A DNA stretch of 64,000 bases from Kapaibacterium sp044224925. GTDB taxonomy: Bacteria; Bacteroidota; Ignavibacteria; Kapaibacteriales; Kapaibacteriaceae. Below are positions 26,099 to 34,748 of this stretch, piece by piece (the first letter of the stretch is position 1; each line of letters opens with the position of its first letter). A program made the position numbers and the translations under genes. The DNA lies in assembly GCA_044224925.1 (NCBI GenBank), contig JBGAJM010000002.1:186001-250000 (forward strand), in the 5' to 3' direction. The notes under the pieces were generated by a model. It saw nothing but the letters and a program-made list of their open reading frames with translations, did no database searches and had not been told where the DNA came from.

Positions 26099-27910
26099 AT
26101 GAAACGTACCCTCCTTGGCCTTGGCCTCGTCCTTGCCGCCCTCCTGCAACTTGGCGCGCAAACCGCAACGACCCCCGAAGCGCAACGTGTTCTTGAACAC
26201 GTTCGATATCTGGCCTCGCCGGAGCTGGCGGGCAGAGGTCCCGGCACCGAGGGCAACAAGCTCGCTGCCGACTATATCGAGAAGCAATTCAAGGCGGCCG
26301 GACTTCTTCCCGCCAATCAAGGTCAGTTCCAGCAAGCCTTCACGCTGACCACCGGCGTCAAGCTCGGCGCGCACAACAGTGTGATGTTCGACGTTCTTGT
26401 GGAACGCCCCGGTGTGCCGCTGGACCAGACACGCCCCACGAAGATCGGCTGGAAGATGGGCGCCGATTATCAGCCCTATGGATTCAGCGAGTCGCGCACG
26501 GTGAAGGGCGCCATGGTGTTCTGCGGCTTCGGTCTCTCGGCACCAGACAAGAACTACGACGACTATGCCGGCATCGACGTCAAGGACAAGATCGTGATCG
26601 TCCTGCGCGGCATTCCGAAGTGGGCTGAGAAGGAGGAAGGGTTCAAGGCATTGGCATCGCTGCGTGCAAAGGCCACCACGGCGCGTGACAAGGGCGCTGC
26701 GGCCATCGTCTTTGTGAACGAGAAGGGCGATTCCGCCGACGTGCTCTCGCCCTTTGGTCTCGATCGCATGGGCAAGAACTCCGGTATCGTGGCCCTTCAG
26801 GTGCGCCGTACTCCCTGTGCTCGCATCTTCCCGTCCAAGGACATGCCCATGTTCCAAGCGGAGACGGCCATTGAGAAGGACAAGCGACCGCATTCGTATG
26901 CACTGACGAACACCACCGGATCCATCACCACATCGCTTGAATACACAGAGAGCACAACGCACAATGTGCTCGGTATGGTGCGTGGCACGGAGCGACCCGA
27001 TGAGTATGTGGTCGTGGGTGCGCACTTCGACCACCTGGGCATGGGCGACGAGAACTCCTTGCACACATCGCGCGAACCCATCATCCATCCCGGGGCTGAT
27101 GATAATGCTTCGGGAACGGCCGGCGTGATGGAGCTTGCCCGCCGGTTCGCAGCCGCACCGGGAAAGCGGACGATCGTCTTCATGTGCTTCAGCGGCGAAG
27201 AGAAGGGCCTGCTGGGTTCGAAGCACTTCACCAACAACTCGCCCATTCCCTTGGCGAACATCGTGACCATGGTGAACATGGACATGATCGGCAGACTCAA
27301 GGACAATAAGCTGAACGTGCAGGGCGTGGGCACTTCGCCGGGCTGGCCGGCCCTGCTGGAGCGCGCCAAGGGCGACCTGCCATTCGTGATGACGACAACG
27401 GCCGATGGCTTCGGTCCGTCCGACCATTCCTCCTTCACGGCCAAGAACATCCCGGTGCTGTTCTTCTTTACGAACCTGCATAGCGACTATCACCGTCCCA
27501 CCGACACGTACGACAAGATCAACTACGATGGCGAGGCCATGGTGCTCACCATGGTGGAGCGGACGGTGCGTGAAATCGCCGATGCGGCGGACAGGCCGGT
27601 GTTCACCATGCCCGTGCAGACCGCGCAAAAGAGCGCGTCGACGGGATTCCGTGTGACATTTGGCGTGATCCCCGACTATGGTGACGATCCGCAAGGACTG
27701 CGGATCACTGGCGTGAAAGCGGGCGGACCTGCTGAGAAGGCCGGACTGAAGGGCGACGACATCGTGACCAAGTTCGGAGCCACGACCATCAAGAACATCT
27801 ACGATCTAACGTCGGCCATGGGCGAGCACAAGCCGGGCGACAAGATCAACGTCGTCGTCCTCCGTGACGGGAAGGAACTCGTCCTCCCCGTCACGTTGGA
27901 AGGTAAGTGA
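26099..27910 (+). CDS. M28 family metallopeptidase with PA and PDZ domains
   Basis: A 603-residue exported aminopeptidase-like protein. Signal peptide MKRTLLGLGLVLAALLQLGA. The M28 zinc ligands can be read as VVGAHFDHLG, HPGADDNASG, FSGEEKGLLGS, NMDMIGRL and LHSDYHRPTD. A protease-associated domain is inserted between about residues 120 and 240. A C-terminal PDZ domain (about 515-603, with PAEKAGLKGDDIVTKFG) probably tethers substrates or partners. It works in the periplasm or at the surface. The stop converges on a second M28 gene four bases away. Confidence 0.92.
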   Translation: MKRTLLGLGLVLAALLQLGAQTATTPEAQRVLEHVRYLASPELAGRGPGTEGNKLAADYIEKQFKAAGLLPANQGQFQQAFTLTTGVKLGAHNSVMFDVLVERPGVPLDQTRPTKIGWKMGADYQPYGFSESRTVKGAMVFCGFGLSAPDKNYDDYAGIDVKDKIVIVLRGIPKWAEKEEGFKALASLRAKATTARDKGAAAIVFVNEKGDSADVLSPFGLDRMGKNSGIVALQVRRTPCARIFPSKDMPMFQAETAIEKDKRPHSYALTNTTGSITTSLEYTESTTHNVLGMVRGTERPDEYVVVGAHFDHLGMGDENSLHTSREPIIHPGADDNASGTAGVMELARRFAAAPGKRTIVFMCFSGEEKGLLGSKHFTNNSPIPLANIVTMVNMDMIGRLKDNKLNVQGVGTSPGWPALLERAKGDLPFVMTTTADGFGPSDHSSFTAKNIPVLFFFTNLHSDYHRPTDTYDKINYDGEAMVLTMVERTVREIADAADRPVFTMPVQTAQKSASTGFRVTFGVIPDYGDDPQGLRITGVKAGGPAEKAGLKGDDIVTKFGATTIKNIYDLTSAMGEHKPGDKINVVVLRDGKELVLPVTLEGK

Positions 27911-27918
27911 TCACTTAC
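27903..27918. repeat. 16-bp perfect palindrome spanning two convergent stop codons
   Basis: GTAAGTGATCACTTAC is its own reverse complement and covers the last codons of both M28 genes. It could form a small cruciform or bidirectional RNA hairpin, but there is no T-tract. Confidence 0.5.
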
Positions 27919-29261
27919 TTATCTGCGAAGACAAAGCCCATGATGGCAAGAGCGGCGGCGCATTTGTTCAGCTCATCGGGACGGAGTTTGTCGATGGTAT
28001 CACCTTCGGTGTGGTGATACCAGAAGTACTTCGAGTCTTCGACATTCAGCGAGAGAACGGGAACGCCCTTGTCCTCGAGCGGTCCGGTGTCAGCCCCGGT
28101 ATGTCCATTGCGCACATAGGTAACGCCCAGCGGCTCCAGGAGCGTACATGCATCCTGGAAGGCAAAGAGCGTGTCGCCGCCCGACGAAGTGGTGAAACCA
28201 AGCGGGGCGAACGTGCCTTCGTCGGATTCAATGCCGAGCACATGCTTCTCATTGCGCGTTTGTTCTTCGTAGGCCTTGCCGCCGCGCAGGCCGTTCTCCT
28301 CATTCGTCCAGAACACCACGCGCAAGGTGCGGCGCGGCTTGAGTCCTAGCTTTCGAATCGTGTTCAAGCCGTGCCAAGCCGCAAAGCATCCACCGGCATC
28401 ATCCATAGCGCCGGTGCCCAGGTCCCAGGAATCGATGTGACCGCCCATGCAGACCACTTCGTTCGGGAGTTCTGTGCCGGGGATGTCGATGATGATGTTC
28501 CGCGAGGGCGCGTCCGCCATCCAATGTCCACCCAGCGTGATCTCCACTTCGATCTTCTGTCCGCGATCCTGCATCCGTTGCATCATCATGGCATCTTCCA
28601 TGGTGATGGCCGCATGCGGGATCTTCGTGACCGAGTCGTTGTAGCTCATCCCGCCGGTATGCGGTGTCTGGATCCCGAATGGACCCACACTTCGCACCAG
28701 ACTTCCGATGGCACCGTGTCGTGCCGCCGCAACAGCGCCGCCAACACGATACGAGACCGTTTCTCCGTAGTGCGTGAACGGAACGTTGAACAACACGATC
28801 TTGCCGCGCACCTTGGCAGCGTTCTTGGTCAGGTCGTCATAGCTCGAGACCACGAAGACCTCTCCCCGAAGTCGGTCGCATGCAATGGACCCACCAAGCG
28901 CGCACATCGGCAACGTGCGCTCGATCGGCGATGTCATGCGGGCCGATTCATTCCCGCGCATCCAGTGCGGCACCATGACGTGTTGGGTGCGAACGTTCCA
29001 CCCTTCCGCCTTCATGCGGGCCACGAGCCAGTCGATCCCTCGCTCCAGATTGGCCGAACCGCTCAAGCGCTTCGGATACGCGTCACAGAATTCCCCCAAT
29101 GTGCGATAGATGGTACTATCGGCCTGTGCGGCCGCGGCCACCTTCATGGCGATCTGGCGATACTTGTCGGCCACCTCGCCGCCTTTTGCCCCTCCGCCGC
29201 CCGCCAGACATAGTGCGATAGCGGCCAAGAGCCCTGCCCCTCGTGTACGCCCATGCGTCAT
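27915..29261 (-). CDS. M28 family peptidase, carboxypeptidase Q-like
   Basis: A 448-residue exported metallopeptidase. Signal segment after MTHGRTRGAGLLAAIALCLAG. Zinc ligand and active-site motifs: GGHIDSWDLGTGAMDDAGG, FWTNEENGLRG, GIESDEGTFAP and WYHHTEGDTIDKL. The order and wording match plasma glutamate carboxypeptidase (carboxypeptidase Q)-like enzymes rather than the PDZ-containing M28 next door. A PA domain lies at about residues 130-230. The ATG at 29261 is preferred over an upstream one because a proper signal peptide starts there. Two unrelated M28 enzymes tail to tail suggest a periplasmic peptide-scavenging module. Confidence 0.9.
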   Translation of the reverse strand: MTHGRTRGAGLLAAIALCLAGGGGAKGGEVADKYRQIAMKVAAAAQADSTIYRTLGEFCDAYPKRLSGSANLERGIDWLVARMKAEGWNVRTQHVMVPHWMRGNESARMTSPIERTLPMCALGGSIACDRLRGEVFVVSSYDDLTKNAAKVRGKIVLFNVPFTHYGETVSYRVGGAVAAARHGAIGSLVRSVGPFGIQTPHTGGMSYNDSVTKIPHAAITMEDAMMMQRMQDRGQKIEVEITLGGHWMADAPSRNIIIDIPGTELPNEVVCMGGHIDSWDLGTGAMDDAGGCFAAWHGLNTIRKLGLKPRRTLRVVFWTNEENGLRGGKAYEEQTRNEKHVLGIESDEGTFAPLGFTTSSGGDTLFAFQDACTLLEPLGVTYVRNGHTGADTGPLEDKGVPVLSLNVEDSKYFWYHHTEGDTIDKLRPDELNKCAAALAIMGFVFADK

Positions 29262-29337
29262 ACGATCTCTCCCCGTGTGTGTGTTCGTGAATATAGTATC
29301 TGAGCGCACAACTGCCGTCTGCCAGCCGCCGTTTTGG

Positions 29338-29345
29338 TATTTTTG
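29338..29345 (+). promoter_or_regulatory. candidate -7-type box TATTTTTG before the GNAT gene
   Basis: TATTTTTG matches TAnnTTTG exactly and lies 24 bases before the ATG at 29370, which also has a GGAG Shine-Dalgarno at 29361-29364. This is the best consensus match in the window. Confidence 0.4.
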
Positions 29346-29369
29346 TGTTCATCCCACTTCGGAGTACCG

Positions 29370-30494
29370 ATGAGCCTGCAGATCCGAGCCCTCGACAACG
29401 ACGATACGCTGCCTTTTATCAAGGCACAATGGCTCTTCTACAAGGACGATCCCCACTGGGTCCCACCCATGATCATGGATCGGAAGAAGCTCCTCAACCA
29501 GAACAAGAACCCCTTCTACAAACACGGCAAGCTGCAGATGTTCCTTGCCGAGAAGGATGGCAAGGTCGTGGGACGGATCGCGGCGATCACGAACAGCAAT
29601 CACAACACCACGTATGGCGACAAGGTCGGCTTCTTCGGATTCTTCGAATGCATCCAGGACCAAGGCGTTGCCACGGCGTTGTTCACCGCAGCCGAGCAGT
29701 GGTTGCGCGATCGTGGGATGACGCATGTACGCGGACCTGTGAATCCGTCATTGAACGACGAGGCCGGACTGCTCATTCATGGGTTCGACGGTCCACCCGT
29801 GCTCCTCATGACGTACAATCCGCCATACTACCAACAGCTCATCGAAGGTGTTGGCTACAAGAAGGAAAAGGATCTGTACGCCTATCTGCTGAAGAACGAG
29901 ACGTATCTCGATGCGAAGGTGCAGCGACTGCGCGACGTGGTGATCAAGCGCTACAACCTCACCTTCCGCAACATCAACCTCAAGAACAAAGAGCAGTTCC
30001 GCAAGGATGTCGACGCACTGCGCGAAGTGTACAACGCAGCATGGGAAAAGAACTGGGGCTTTGTCAAGATGACGCATGCGGAGTTCGACTTCCTTGCAGC
30101 AGACCTCAAGCAGATCGCCGATCCGCAGTATGCATTTCTTGCCGAGGTGAATGGCAAGGTGGCAGGGTTCTGTCTTGCACTTCCGGATATCAATCAGTCG
30201 CTCAAGCACAACAAGAAGGGCGGCCTCCTCGGCGGCGTCTACCACCTTCTCTCCAAGAAGAAACACATCGATCTCGTTCGCATCATCGTGCTTGGCGTAT
30301 TGCCGGAATTCCGTGGCAAGGGCATCGATGCACTGATGTATCAGGAGATCGGCGACCGCGCTGCGCAGAACGGCATCATGAAGGGCGAGGCATCGTGGAT
30401 CCTCGAAGACAATGTGATGATGAACCGCGCCCTTACCGACACCATGCATGGCGAACGCTATCGCACCTATCGCATCTTCCAAAAACCACTCTGA
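29370..30494 (+). CDS. GNAT family N-acetyltransferase-like protein
   Basis: A 374-residue cytosolic protein with two acetyltransferase-fold regions. The N-terminal part reads FIKAQWLFYKDDPHWVPPMI and the acetyl-CoA-binding-like strand is KDGKVVGRIAAITN. The second half has FLAEVNGKVAGFCLALPDIN, then IIVLGVLPEFRGKGIDALMYQEI (motif A of GNAT proteins). This is the long, uncharacterised type common in Bacteroidota. A GGAG Shine-Dalgarno precedes the ATG. It is followed 15 bases later by the YebC-family gene. Substrate unknown. Confidence 0.8.
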   Translation: MSLQIRALDNDDTLPFIKAQWLFYKDDPHWVPPMIMDRKKLLNQNKNPFYKHGKLQMFLAEKDGKVVGRIAAITNSNHNTTYGDKVGFFGFFECIQDQGVATALFTAAEQWLRDRGMTHVRGPVNPSLNDEAGLLIHGFDGPPVLLMTYNPPYYQQLIEGVGYKKEKDLYAYLLKNETYLDAKVQRLRDVVIKRYNLTFRNINLKNKEQFRKDVDALREVYNAAWEKNWGFVKMTHAEFDFLAADLKQIADPQYAFLAEVNGKVAGFCLALPDINQSLKHNKKGGLLGGVYHLLSKKKHIDLVRIIVLGVLPEFRGKGIDALMYQEIGDRAAQNGIMKGEASWILEDNVMMNRALTDTMHGERYRTYRIFQKPL

Positions 30495-30509
30495 TACAAC
30501 ACCGAACCT

Positions 30510-31226
30510 ATGGGTAGAGCATTTGAATTCCGTCGCGCCCGCAAAGAGAAACGCTGGGCGAACATGTCGAAAACGTTCACGCGTTTGGGCAAGGAGATCG
30601 CCATCTCCGTGAAGCTTGGTGGACCGGATCCCGACACCAATCCTCGCCTCCGTTCCGCCATTCAGATGGCGAAGGTGGCCAACATGCCAAAGGACAACGT
30701 CGAGAACGCCATCAAGCGTGCGTCGAGCAAGGACGCGCAGGAGCTGGCCGAGTCGAGCTACGAAGGCTATGCACCGCATGGTGTGGCGGTCTACATCGAA
30801 ACGGCAACGGACAACCCCACGCGCACCGTGGCCAACATCCGCTCGTACTTCAATAAGATGGGTGGCTCGCTCGGCACGTCGGGATCGCTTGAGTTCATCT
30901 TCGATCGTAAGGGCGTGTTCACCATTCCGACCAGCGGTGTCGATCTCGATTCGCTCGAGCTCACGCTGATCGACAACGGTGCAGACGACATTCAGAACAA
31001 CGATGGCGAACTCACGGTGACGACGTCGTTCCACGACTTCATTACGATGCAGAAGGCCCTCGAAGAGGCAGGCATCACCGTGGAGTCCGCAGAACTCCGT
31101 CGCATACCGAACACCACCGTGACACTCTCCGATGAGCAAGCGGAAGATGTGATCAAACTCATCGAGCGCATCGAAGAGGACGACGACGTCCAGAACGTTT
31201 TTCACAACATGAACGAGAGCGACTAA
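30510..31226 (+). CDS. YebC/PmpR family DNA-binding transcriptional/translational regulator
   Basis: A 238-residue protein with the family opening MGRAFEFRRARKEKRWANMS, then KVANMPKDNVENAIKRASSKD and EGYAPHGVAVYIETATDNPTRTVANIR. YebC proteins have been described as DNA-binding regulators; more recently they have been linked to relieving ribosome stalling. The length is typical (about 240-250). The purF gene begins two bases after the stop, so the two are probably one transcript. Confidence 0.95.
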   Translation: MGRAFEFRRARKEKRWANMSKTFTRLGKEIAISVKLGGPDPDTNPRLRSAIQMAKVANMPKDNVENAIKRASSKDAQELAESSYEGYAPHGVAVYIETATDNPTRTVANIRSYFNKMGGSLGTSGSLEFIFDRKGVFTIPTSGVDLDSLELTLIDNGADDIQNNDGELTVTTSFHDFITMQKALEEAGITVESAELRRIPNTTVTLSDEQAEDVIKLIERIEEDDDVQNVFHNMNESD

Positions 31227-31227
31227 C

Positions 31228-32688
31228 ATGTGCGGTATCGTAGGCGTCTTCAATCATCCACAAGCCGCCGTCCTCTCCTACTATGCTCTGCATGCACTTC
31301 AGCATCGCGGACAAGAGGCATCCGGTATCGTCACGATCTATGAAGATCCGATCAAGAAGAGACCGCGGTTCGGTGTGCATAAGGGCGAAGGTCTCGTCCT
31401 CGACGTGTTCAGTGATCACAAGCTCTTCGAGTCGACCATCCACGGTCGATCCGCCATCGGACACAACCGCTACTCGACCACCGGCAGTAACTCCCTTGCC
31501 AACATTCAACCCTTCCACTTCAACTATCGCAACGGACTGTTCGCACTCGCCCATAACGGCAATCTGACGAACACCCGTACCCTTCGCGAAGAGCTGAAGA
31601 ACGATGGCGCGATCTTTCAATCCACAACGGATAGCGAGGTCTTCCTCCATCTGATCGCACGCAGCAAGAAGCAAACGCAGATCGAACAGATCCGCGATGC
31701 TGTGCAAACGGCGCACGGAGCATACTCGCTTGTGATGATGGGAGAGAATGCACTGTATGCTGCGAGGGATCCGCATGGATTCCGTCCGCTGTGCATCGGT
31801 CGTCTCAAGCATGCCGACGGCTACGCCTACATCGTCACGTCGGAGTCGTGTGCGCTCGACATCCTGAGCGCCGAATACGTGCGCGAAGTGGAGCACAATG
31901 AGATCCTCGTCATCGACCAGCACACGATCGACACCGGCGAGTTCACCTCGCATTACATCGACGAGTCAATGGACACGTCGAAGCATTGCATCTTCGAATA
32001 CATCTACTTCTCGCGGCCGGACAGTAAGATCTTTGGTACGCCGGTCGACCGAGTGCGTCGCAAACTCGGAAAGAACCTTGCCGAGGAAAGTCCGGTACCG
32101 TCCGAGAACGACGAAGAGAAGGTGATCGTGATCGCCGTGCCCGATAGCGGCAACACGGCAACGCTTGGATATGCGCGTGTGAATGAGAAGAAGTATCCGA
32201 CGCGCTACGAGATCGGCTTGATCCGAAGTCACTACGTTGGTCGCACGTTCATTGCGCCCGGACAGAACAATCGCGACTTCAAGGTGAAGACGAAGTTCAA
32301 CGTGGTGCGTGGTGTGCTCGAAGGTAATCGCGTGGTCGTGATCGACGATTCGATCGTCCGCGGCACAACGTCGAAAGCCCTCGTCAACCTCATCCGCGAG
32401 GCAAAGCCCAAGGAAGTGCACCTGCGTATCACGTCGCCGGCCGTCAAGCATCCGTGTGTGTATGGGATGGACTTCCCAAGTCGACATGAACTGATCGCCA
32501 ATCACTACGACTCCGAGCAACAGATCGCAGAGGCGCTTGGTGCCGACACGCTCCACTACCTCTCGGTAGAGGGAATGATGGATGCCGTTCCGCAAGGACA
32601 TGGCATCGGCTACTGCACTGCCTGCTTCACCGGGAACTATCCCGTACCGGTCGATGCTTCTGCATCTACCTACAGCACGGAAGAATAA
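31228..32688 (+). CDS. purF: amidophosphoribosyltransferase
   Basis: A 486-residue enzyme for the first committed step of purine synthesis, making phosphoribosylamine from PRPP and glutamine. The N-terminal nucleophile is Cys2 of MCGIVGVFNHPQ, with no propeptide, followed by ALQHRGQEASGI. The PRPP site is VVVIDDSIVRGTTS. Cysteines matching the [4Fe-4S] ligands of the Bacillus-type enzyme are present (KHCIFEYIYFSRPDS, KHPCVYGMDFPSR, YCTACFTGNYP), so I infer an oxygen-labile iron-sulfur cluster. It overlaps the next gene by one base (TAATG). Confidence 0.96.
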   Translation: MCGIVGVFNHPQAAVLSYYALHALQHRGQEASGIVTIYEDPIKKRPRFGVHKGEGLVLDVFSDHKLFESTIHGRSAIGHNRYSTTGSNSLANIQPFHFNYRNGLFALAHNGNLTNTRTLREELKNDGAIFQSTTDSEVFLHLIARSKKQTQIEQIRDAVQTAHGAYSLVMMGENALYAARDPHGFRPLCIGRLKHADGYAYIVTSESCALDILSAEYVREVEHNEILVIDQHTIDTGEFTSHYIDESMDTSKHCIFEYIYFSRPDSKIFGTPVDRVRRKLGKNLAEESPVPSENDEEKVIVIAVPDSGNTATLGYARVNEKKYPTRYEIGLIRSHYVGRTFIAPGQNNRDFKVKTKFNVVRGVLEGNRVVVIDDSIVRGTTSKALVNLIREAKPKEVHLRITSPAVKHPCVYGMDFPSRHELIANHYDSEQQIAEALGADTLHYLSVEGMMDAVPQGHGIGYCTACFTGNYPVPVDASASTYSTEE

Positions 32689-33338
32689 TGATCGACACCG
32701 ATACCGAACCCTCCATGCTCCCTCCATCGAGGAAGAGCAACTGGAAGATCATCTACGCCGCCTTCGCCATTCTTGGCATTGTCGGCGTTGTGTTGGCCCT
32801 GAAGTACCGTCAGGTACCGAAGCGCACAGAGATCGTGAAGAAGCGCGCTACGCCTGCCGTGCGAGCCGTGTTCACGGCCGTTCTCAGTCCGATGCCTCCG
32901 AATGAGATCGACGGCATCATGGCCGACATCGCAGCCGATGTGATGATCGATTCTGCGAACACCGACATGGTCGTCGGATCTACGTCGTATGGAAAGAAAT
33001 GCGCTTCGTTGCGCGAGTACCGCGAGCTCGTGGTGGAGTCCATGCAGTCGACGTCCCACCTTCCCGTTGGCAAGCAGTCACTGCTCTTCTCGCAAGTGCT
33101 CGGCGTGCTGATGGACGATCATACGCCGGCCACGCTTTATGTGATGGGCGATCTGCGAGATGGGGATTTCAACGACATTCGGAAGCGCACATCGCAGAGC
33201 GCAGGTGCTCTCGAGATCCGACAAAAGTCCATCGCGCCTGTTCGTGTGGTGTTCTATCTGCGCCCGAAGGATGCTCCGGTGCACCGCGACTACATTTCGT
33301 ACTTCCAGAACAACGGCTATCAGGTGGACGTGCGCTAA
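32688..33338 (+). CDS. uncharacterised membrane-anchored protein
   Basis: A 216-residue protein. The N-terminus is hydrophilic, then one membrane segment spans about residues 22-41 (IIYAAFAILGIVGVVLAL), followed by a basic KYRQVPKR. The rest is a soluble domain of about 175 residues with the conserved-looking phrases ATLYVMGDLRDGDFNDI and VVFYLRPKDAPVHRDYI. I recognise no family. It begins inside the purF stop (TAATG), so it depends on purF for transcription. The stop is three bases from the convergent vWA-OmpA gene. Confidence 0.65.
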   Translation: MIDTDTEPSMLPPSRKSNWKIIYAAFAILGIVGVVLALKYRQVPKRTEIVKKRATPAVRAVFTAVLSPMPPNEIDGIMADIAADVMIDSANTDMVVGSTSYGKKCASLREYRELVVESMQSTSHLPVGKQSLLFSQVLGVLMDDHTPATLYVMGDLRDGDFNDIRKRTSQSAGALEIRQKSIAPVRVVFYLRPKDAPVHRDYISYFQNNGYQVDVR

Positions 33339-33341
33339 GCG

Positions 33342-34691
33342 TCACTTGGCGATGATGACGATCTCTGTGCGTCGATTCAACCGTCGTCCAAAGTCCGTTG
33401 CATTGTCCCCGATCGGTCGTGCCGCCCCATGTCCCAGCGTTTGCACACGCTTGGGATCGATCCCGCGTTGCACGAGATAAGCCTTGACCGCTTCGGCGCG
33501 CATCAGTGACAGTGCTTTGTTCGATGCGGGCTGACCTTTCGAGTCGGTATGCCCTTCCACCCTCACCACCACTGCCGGCCTCGACTTCATGAAGTCGATC
33601 AACACGTCAAGTTCTGTGACCGAGTCGGGCAACACAGCACTGGCCGTTGCAAAGAGCAGGTTCTCGATGATGAACTTCCGGCCGATCTCGACGATGGGAA
33701 TGATCTGTCGCACAAGCTCACGCTTTTGCTCATCGAGGATGGCCACATTGATCGAATCGCGCAGCACCTTTGAATCCGTGCGATACGTCACCGCATAGAG
33801 ATTGGTGAGCTGCGTGGAGTAGTTGTCGAGGATGTTCGCGAACGATTCCTTGATGTTGAACACGGCACCACGTGTTGCATCGGCGATCGTGTGATACTCG
33901 GGGATCTGCGGCGGAGCGATGGCGAACAACCGAATGCCGTTCTCCTTCAGCATCGAGATTGTGCTCTCGGTGGTCATGTAGGTACGACCATTTCCCTTTT
34001 CACCGAACTGGTGATAGGGCGCGTCCGTGATCAGCACGGCCACCTTGTTCGCAGCCGGTGTGAACTCCATCCTGCATGCTTCGCGAATGGACTCAAGAGC
34101 ATTCTCCTTCTCATCGAATCCGCCGCTTGCATAGACCTTGCTCAACCATCCAAGGAATTCCTTCACGTTGGACGTTGGCTGATAGGTCTTCTCGATCACA
34201 TCGGAGAACAATACGAGTCCGATGCGATACTCAATGCCTCGGTTGCGCAGGGCCGACACGAAGTTCTCGACGTTGTTCTTCACTCCGTTGATGTAGGACT
34301 GCATCGTTCCCGTGACATCGATCAGGAAGATGAAGTCGACCGGAATGCGATCTTCGATCTTGATCTTCTCGACCGACATCACCGGCTTTGGAACACCGTT
34401 CTCGACCACGGTCAGCAGCTTCGGATCGATCGTGTCCAGCATGTTCGTCGTACTATCGGTCACCACTTCCACGATCAGCTTGATCTTCGGGAACGACGTG
34501 ATATCAACGTTCTGGATGATCATGTTCACGCCAAGGGCCGACGACTTGATCTTGGCATCCTCTGCCGCCTTCCGCGCCTTCTCCAGCGAATCGGTCACCT
34601 GTGCATGCACATGCCCCACCATCAGGAGAAGAAGGCCTGCGAGGGTTGCAAGGTGGCGGGGTCGGAACGTGAGCATCATCCTTGAGTTCAT
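33342..34691 (-). CDS. exported vWA-domain protein with C-terminal OmpA domain
   Basis: A 449-residue protein. Signal peptide to about residue 30 (GHVHAQ). The von Willebrand A domain (about 115-300) begins VDFIFLIDVTGTM, where DVTGT is the metal-ion-dependent adhesion site. The C-terminal OmpA-like peptidoglycan-binding domain (about 340-449) includes VRVEGHTDSKGQPASN and LGHGAARPIGDN...RRTEIVI. It should sit in the periplasm bound to the cell wall, and may bind a partner through the vWA fold. A terminator-like hairpin ends three bases before the ATG, so how it is transcribed is unclear; an in-frame ATG at 34679 is an alternative start. Confidence 0.85.
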   Translation of the reverse strand: MNSRMMLTFRPRHLATLAGLLLLMVGHVHAQVTDSLEKARKAAEDAKIKSSALGVNMIIQNVDITSFPKIKLIVEVVTDSTTNMLDTIDPKLLTVVENGVPKPVMSVEKIKIEDRIPVDFIFLIDVTGTMQSYINGVKNNVENFVSALRNRGIEYRIGLVLFSDVIEKTYQPTSNVKEFLGWLSKVYASGGFDEKENALESIREACRMEFTPAANKVAVLITDAPYHQFGEKGNGRTYMTTESTISMLKENGIRLFAIAPPQIPEYHTIADATRGAVFNIKESFANILDNYSTQLTNLYAVTYRTDSKVLRDSINVAILDEQKRELVRQIIPIVEIGRKFIIENLLFATASAVLPDSVTELDVLIDFMKSRPAVVVRVEGHTDSKGQPASNKALSLMRAEAVKAYLVQRGIDPKRVQTLGHGAARPIGDNATDFGRRLNRRTEIVIIAK

Positions 34692-34693
34692 AG

Positions 34694-34731
34694 AAAAAAG
34701 CCCCTTGAAGACATCTTCGAAGGGGCTTTCG
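34694..34731 (-). terminator. intrinsic terminator (minus strand)
   Basis: In the gene direction AAAGCCCCTT and AAGGGGCTTT form a 10-bp stem around an imperfect inner stem (GAAG/CTTC), followed by a T-run ending TTTCT. It ends the 40.0-34.7 kb operon and lies immediately before the start of the vWA-OmpA gene. Confidence 0.85.
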
Positions 34732-34748
34732 ATATCATCATGATCGCG

